A stretch of DNA of 64,000 nucleotides. Origin: Phaeotremella fagi. Lineage: Eukaryota > Basidiomycota > Tremellomycetes > Tremellales > Phaeotremellaceae. The position numbers were made by a program, and so were the translations under genes. Location of the stretch: NCBI GenBank assembly GCA_001599715.1, contig BCHU01000012.1, positions 372,001 through 436,000 on the forward strand, read 5' to 3'. The notes under the pieces are model-generated. The model made no database searches, had not been told where the DNA came from, and saw only the letters and a list, made by a program, of their open reading frames with translations. Positions 61,080 to 64,000 of this stretch are shown piece after piece (the first letter of the stretch is position 1; every line of letters starts with the position of its first letter).

Positions 61080-62089
61080 TTCTGGATTAGTTGTGTTATA
61101 GATTTTGGTCCAGGTATACATATTGTACCATGTCATGTTTTGACCAAAGTAGTAGTATCAATCGATATCTGAAAGATATAACCATTCATAAACCGAAATA
61201 CAAAAAAAATAAAGTAATATAAATGAAATATCACTCCCGTATAGTCCTCAACAATCCAAAAAATTTCTAATAAAAGAAAGGGAATCGTCGAGGGTGGACG
61301 GGAGTGTGCCGGTCTCCTCTTTTCCACATTTTCTCAGATAAACTGAGAAACAGGTCTGGAAGGAGACCACGGTTGTCTGACCTAAGCGTTTTTTATTCCA
61401 TATCGGCTAGTAAGGCCCCCTTCCTGTAGGATAGTTTGGGGGTCTAGGCAAATGCGATTGGGTAGGAGGAGGGATTGTTAGTAAAGGGAGGTGAGTGGAT
61501 TGGTGTGGATTGCTGGTAAGATGTTACATTATACTTTCTATGTATGTTGGATGAATGAGAAGTAAGAAAAGAAAGAAAGATTATTGATTTAGAACTGACT
61601 GTATTATTTCGAAGAATCAAGATGACGTGGCGGTGCGAGAAGCGGAATCAAACTTATCAATCTCAGTTGGGGGATGGTGCTACGTTGTGGCTTTATTGTT
61701 TGTGACACACTTTGAGAAGGAAGAAAAAGCCAAAAGGACACAACTTCACTCATCCTCATCCTTCAAACTCCTATCTTCCCCTTCCGCTTCCAGCGAAAAA
61801 ACCAAACTTCCCCTACAGTCTCGTTAAGAACTTTAACCCAAAAGTCGATGTGAAACCCTTTCAAATTCCAATCCGATTTTAGTTAGATGAAATCTTGAAC
61901 GATTCATGAAAGGATGAAAGCAGATTTGAAGAGATCTTGACATTTTTCTGGAAGATATAAGGAAAATGAAGTTATGTTCAATCTAGAATATTAATTCGCC
62001 AAAGAAATTTAAACGAACAACTCAAATCTTTATTATCAAATCATTGAACACCAAACACATATACAAAACTTCATCATATCCTAAACACG
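61080..62089. other. Long intergenic region with strong hairpins
   Basis: About 1 kb without a recognised protein gene. It contains a long two-tier hairpin at 61311-61368, a T6 run at 61389-61394, and a second hairpin near 61416-61442. Simple GAAA-rich sequence lies at 61559-61580. The plus-strand frame at 61627-61827 shows no domain. The 3' UTR of the oxygenase gene must end here. Confidence 0.5.
61311..61442. ncRNA. Candidate structured RNA: nested hairpin plus C5/G5 stem
   Basis: GGTCTCCT at 61311-61318 pairs exactly with AGGAGACC at 61361-61368, and TCCA/TGGA extends it. Inside, TTTCTCAG (61330-61337) pairs with CTGAGAAA (61343-61350) around a five-base ATAAA loop. A second possible stem joins CCCCC (61416-61420) to GGGGG (61438-61442). 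The sequence does not match the snRNAs, SRP, RNase P or tRNA signatures I know. A transposon terminal remnant or a 3'-UTR structure is also possible. Strand is not resolved. Confidence 0.35.
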
Positions 62090-62461
62090 ATGCCTTCCAC
62101 ACATCCATTCTTAACCTGTCAAAAAGCTTATCTACCACATTACCACAACCAAAGTCAAACCTCTACCTCATCTCCATCGATGAACATACGTTTATCTCAA
62201 ACATCCCACCTCTCACACCAACACCAAAACAATCTAAAAAGAAACGAATCTTTCGATTCCACCTCATCCATCTCCACCCACAAACCCACATCAGAAGTCG
62301 ATGAAGAATGTATAAAATTCATGCAGCTCCATTCAGAAGGTTCTCATATTTTCGGTTCGGTTGGAGTTCGTGCTGGGAGACGTTTGGTTCAGGATGTTGA
62401 TGTGAGAGATGGGGAGGTTAAGGAGAGGGATTCTAAGAGTAGAAGATTTAGGTTGTTTTGA
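62090..62461 (+). CDS. Small hypothetical protein (123 residues)
   Basis: A single-exon frame starts MPSTHPFLTCQKAYLPHYHN, has a Ser/Thr/Gln/His-rich half and then a more ordered end: SEVDEECIKFMQLHSEGSHI, FGSVGVRAGRRLVQDVDV, ending KSRRFRLF. Neighbouring sequence before the ATG is CA-rich, as at real starts in this window. No family was recognised and there is no membrane helix. The change from low-complexity to ordered composition favours a real gene. Confidence 0.45.
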   Translation: MPSTHPFLTCQKAYLPHYHNQSQTSTSSPSMNIRLSQTSHLSHQHQNNLKRNESFDSTSSISTHKPTSEVDEECIKFMQLHSEGSHIFGSVGVRAGRRLVQDVDVRDGEVKERDSKSRRFRLF

Positions 62462-62731
62462 GGGGTGGGATGGATGGTTTTTTAGGTTTGCTTTTGGGAT
62501 TTGTCTTTTATAGATCGTTTTTAGTTGTTCTTGTGTTCATTACATGTATCTATGCTAGCCGTTCTTCGATTCCAGAGCTATTATTGTATGGTTCATTTGA
62601 TTGTTGCAGTTGATAGGAAAATTAATGCCACAGCCAAGGAAGTAAATGCCACCGTCAATTCCAATTCCAACGCATCCAATTCAATCCAACATAATCTCAC
62701 TTCCTTCAAACACCTTCAACTATCCACGAAA

Positions 62732-63799
62732 ATGCGTCTACTTTCCACAATACTAATAGCAATACCACTCCTATCAGCCGTCAACGTAAGTCCACTAACA
62801 TTGATTCAACAGATAAACTAATACGACAAAACTTCAGGCTCTGCATTTCTATTTCGAATCTAACGAACGAAGATGTTTTTTGGAGGAGTTGGCTTCGAAC
62901 ACTATCGTAGAGGGTGAGTTGGTTTCTGTTTCTGATTGTGTTTTTGGGTATGAGAAAGTGTTTATTGATGGAGGATATCATTGTTGATCCACTGGCGAGG
63001 GGATTTGTCGTTGCTGAAGATGACAACTAATGACTTGATTTATAGGACACTACAAAGCGTATTTATGGAATGAAGATGATAAAATCTGGAAGAACGATGA
63101 AGCGATGGGAATACATGTCAACGTCGAGGTGAGTCCCAAATCCCAAGAACCCTACTCCCAAGTCAGAGGTCATCGCTAAATGAAACGTGTGTAGGAAATG
63201 AACACCGGTCACGTAGTTGTTAACACCAGAGGTCCCCCCGATGGTAGATTCACATTCACATCTCATGATCCAGGTAAGTCTACTCTTCTCCTCATAACGT
63301 AGATTAAATAACTGAACCACCACAAGGGGATCATAACATCTGTATCCACTCCAACGTAACCGGAGGTTGGCTTTCCACGCAACATTTGAAATTGTATCTC
63401 GACATTAACGTAGGATCATCGAAACACGATCTAGAGTGAGTCAATCTGTCTCTCTCTTCAGAGATAATGATCCTCATTTGACACTTGATATTCGTAGAGG
63501 AGATCTGACCCATGTAACAACTCTCTCATCGAAATTACGTGAACTGAACAACAAAGTGGCCGATATCCAACGTGAACAGAGATACATGCGTGAAGTCGAA
63601 GCTACCTTCCGTGATGTTAGCGAATCAACTAATGCTAGAGCTGTTTGGTGGAGTTTGATACAGATCGGTGTCTTGGTTTCAGCTGGGTTTTGGCAAATAA
63701 GACATCTCAAGGTAGGTTCAGGATTTTACTCGTGCCAGTGCTGGTGTTGGTGCTAATTCGAAATTCCAGGTCTACTTTGAAGATAAAAAATTAAGATGA
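62732..63799 (+). CDS. p24/emp24 family cargo receptor
   Basis: p24 proteins cycle between ER and Golgi in COPII/COPI vesicles and help export GPI-anchored cargo. The spliced product has a signal peptide (MRLLSTILIAIPLLSAVNA), a lumenal GOLD domain starting LHFYFESNERRCFLEELASN, a coiled coil (LSSKLRELNNKVADIQREQR) and a final membrane helix (WWSLIQIGVLVSAGFWQIRH). The cytosolic tail reads LKVYFEDKKLR, combining a YF-type COPII signal and a KKxx COPI signal. Short introns were read throughout, including one before the last exon. Subfamily (Erp1/Erp5 or TMED4/9-like) not resolved. Confidence 0.92.
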
Positions 63800-63886
63800 C
63801 ATTAAAATAAGACACACGACTACATAATGACTATGCATGCAAGATGAATCTATCGTTCTATATACAAAAGATTCGAATTAAACCCC

Positions 63887-64000
63887 CTATAGTTCAACTT
63901 TGACGACTTGACTCTCTTTGCCTTCCTCCCAACCTGAAATCTGTAAACTAGCATCTTTCTGAACGATGATTTCCAAAACAACGTCCTTTCCAGAAGTAGG
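63887..64000 (-). CDS. C-terminal fragment of an unidentified protein
   Basis: On the minus strand a frame enters from beyond the window and ends with TAG (complement of 63887-63889). It reads PTSGKDVVLEIIVQKDASLQ then ISGWEEGKESQVVKVEL. The beta-strand look and the ending resemble the C-terminal domain of an Hsp70-like protein such as Ssz1, but this is only a guess. It converges with the p24 gene. Confidence 0.45.
   Translation of the reverse strand, partial: PTSGKDVVLEIIVQKDASLQISGWEEGKESQVVKVEL

Overview
The window is nuclear DNA from a basidiomycete yeast, most likely a tremellomycete (Cryptococcus/Kwoniella-type). The evidence is very high gene density on both strands, many very short introns (often 31-40 nt) with GTNNGT donors and CTGAC/CTAAC branch sites close to the acceptor, an intron-containing tRNA, and a purely eukaryotic gene set. 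There is no bacterial, plasmid or phage sequence. All gene names are from reading motifs and family architecture by eye; no database search was run. Most CDS coordinates are the span from start codon to stop codon across introns.

Layout: 1-105 is the 5' end of an unidentified minus-strand gene, disturbed by an N beside a homopolymer. 828-2040 is an F-box-like protein. 2409-3462 is the mRNA 5'-triphosphatase Cet1, whose stop codon abuts the stop codon of convergent EMC1 (3463-6337). 6456-9917 is an RNAi-type RNA-dependent RNA polymerase. 10142-11498 and 11658-13908 are the beta and alpha subunits of the AMPK/SNF1 kinase, head to head across about 160 bp. Next come a VHS-GAT protein, an EFA6-like Sec7-PH ARF exchange factor, an AWS-SET-postSET histone methyltransferase, and an ER TPR-DnaJ protein. 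Cyanase (23349-23990) follows, with two tRNA-like repeat units just downstream. 24399-27379 is an Msb2-like signalling mucin, then a PPG1-like phosphatase, KRR1, a Ser-rich membrane protein, an MBP1/SWI4-type APSES factor, PRP4, and an MFSD1-like transporter.

From 41.7 kb: an XLF/XRCC4-like candidate, a TAF8-like histone-fold protein, a spliced tRNA-Lys(CTT), a DUF1348 protein, a TAF3-like histone-fold protein, eIF5A, an AAGAB/p34-like adaptin-binding protein, Cdc37 and Abp1. Then come two tandem paralogues of unknown function, the second with a broken frame, and a previously hidden three-exon small gene. The window ends with an NCS1 permease, a CmcJ-like oxygenase, a possible structured RNA, a small hypothetical protein, a p24 cargo receptor and the 3' end of another gene.

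Most genes are unrelated housekeeping functions. Functionally linked neighbours are the divergent AMPK alpha/beta pair and the two nearby TFIID-type histone-fold genes. I found no secondary-metabolite cluster, intact transposon or CRISPR array. The points most worth following up are the AMPK pair, the ultrashort introns, the dispersed tRNA-like repeat, the tandem unknown paralogues, the hidden small gene and the hairpin region at 61.3-61.4 kb.
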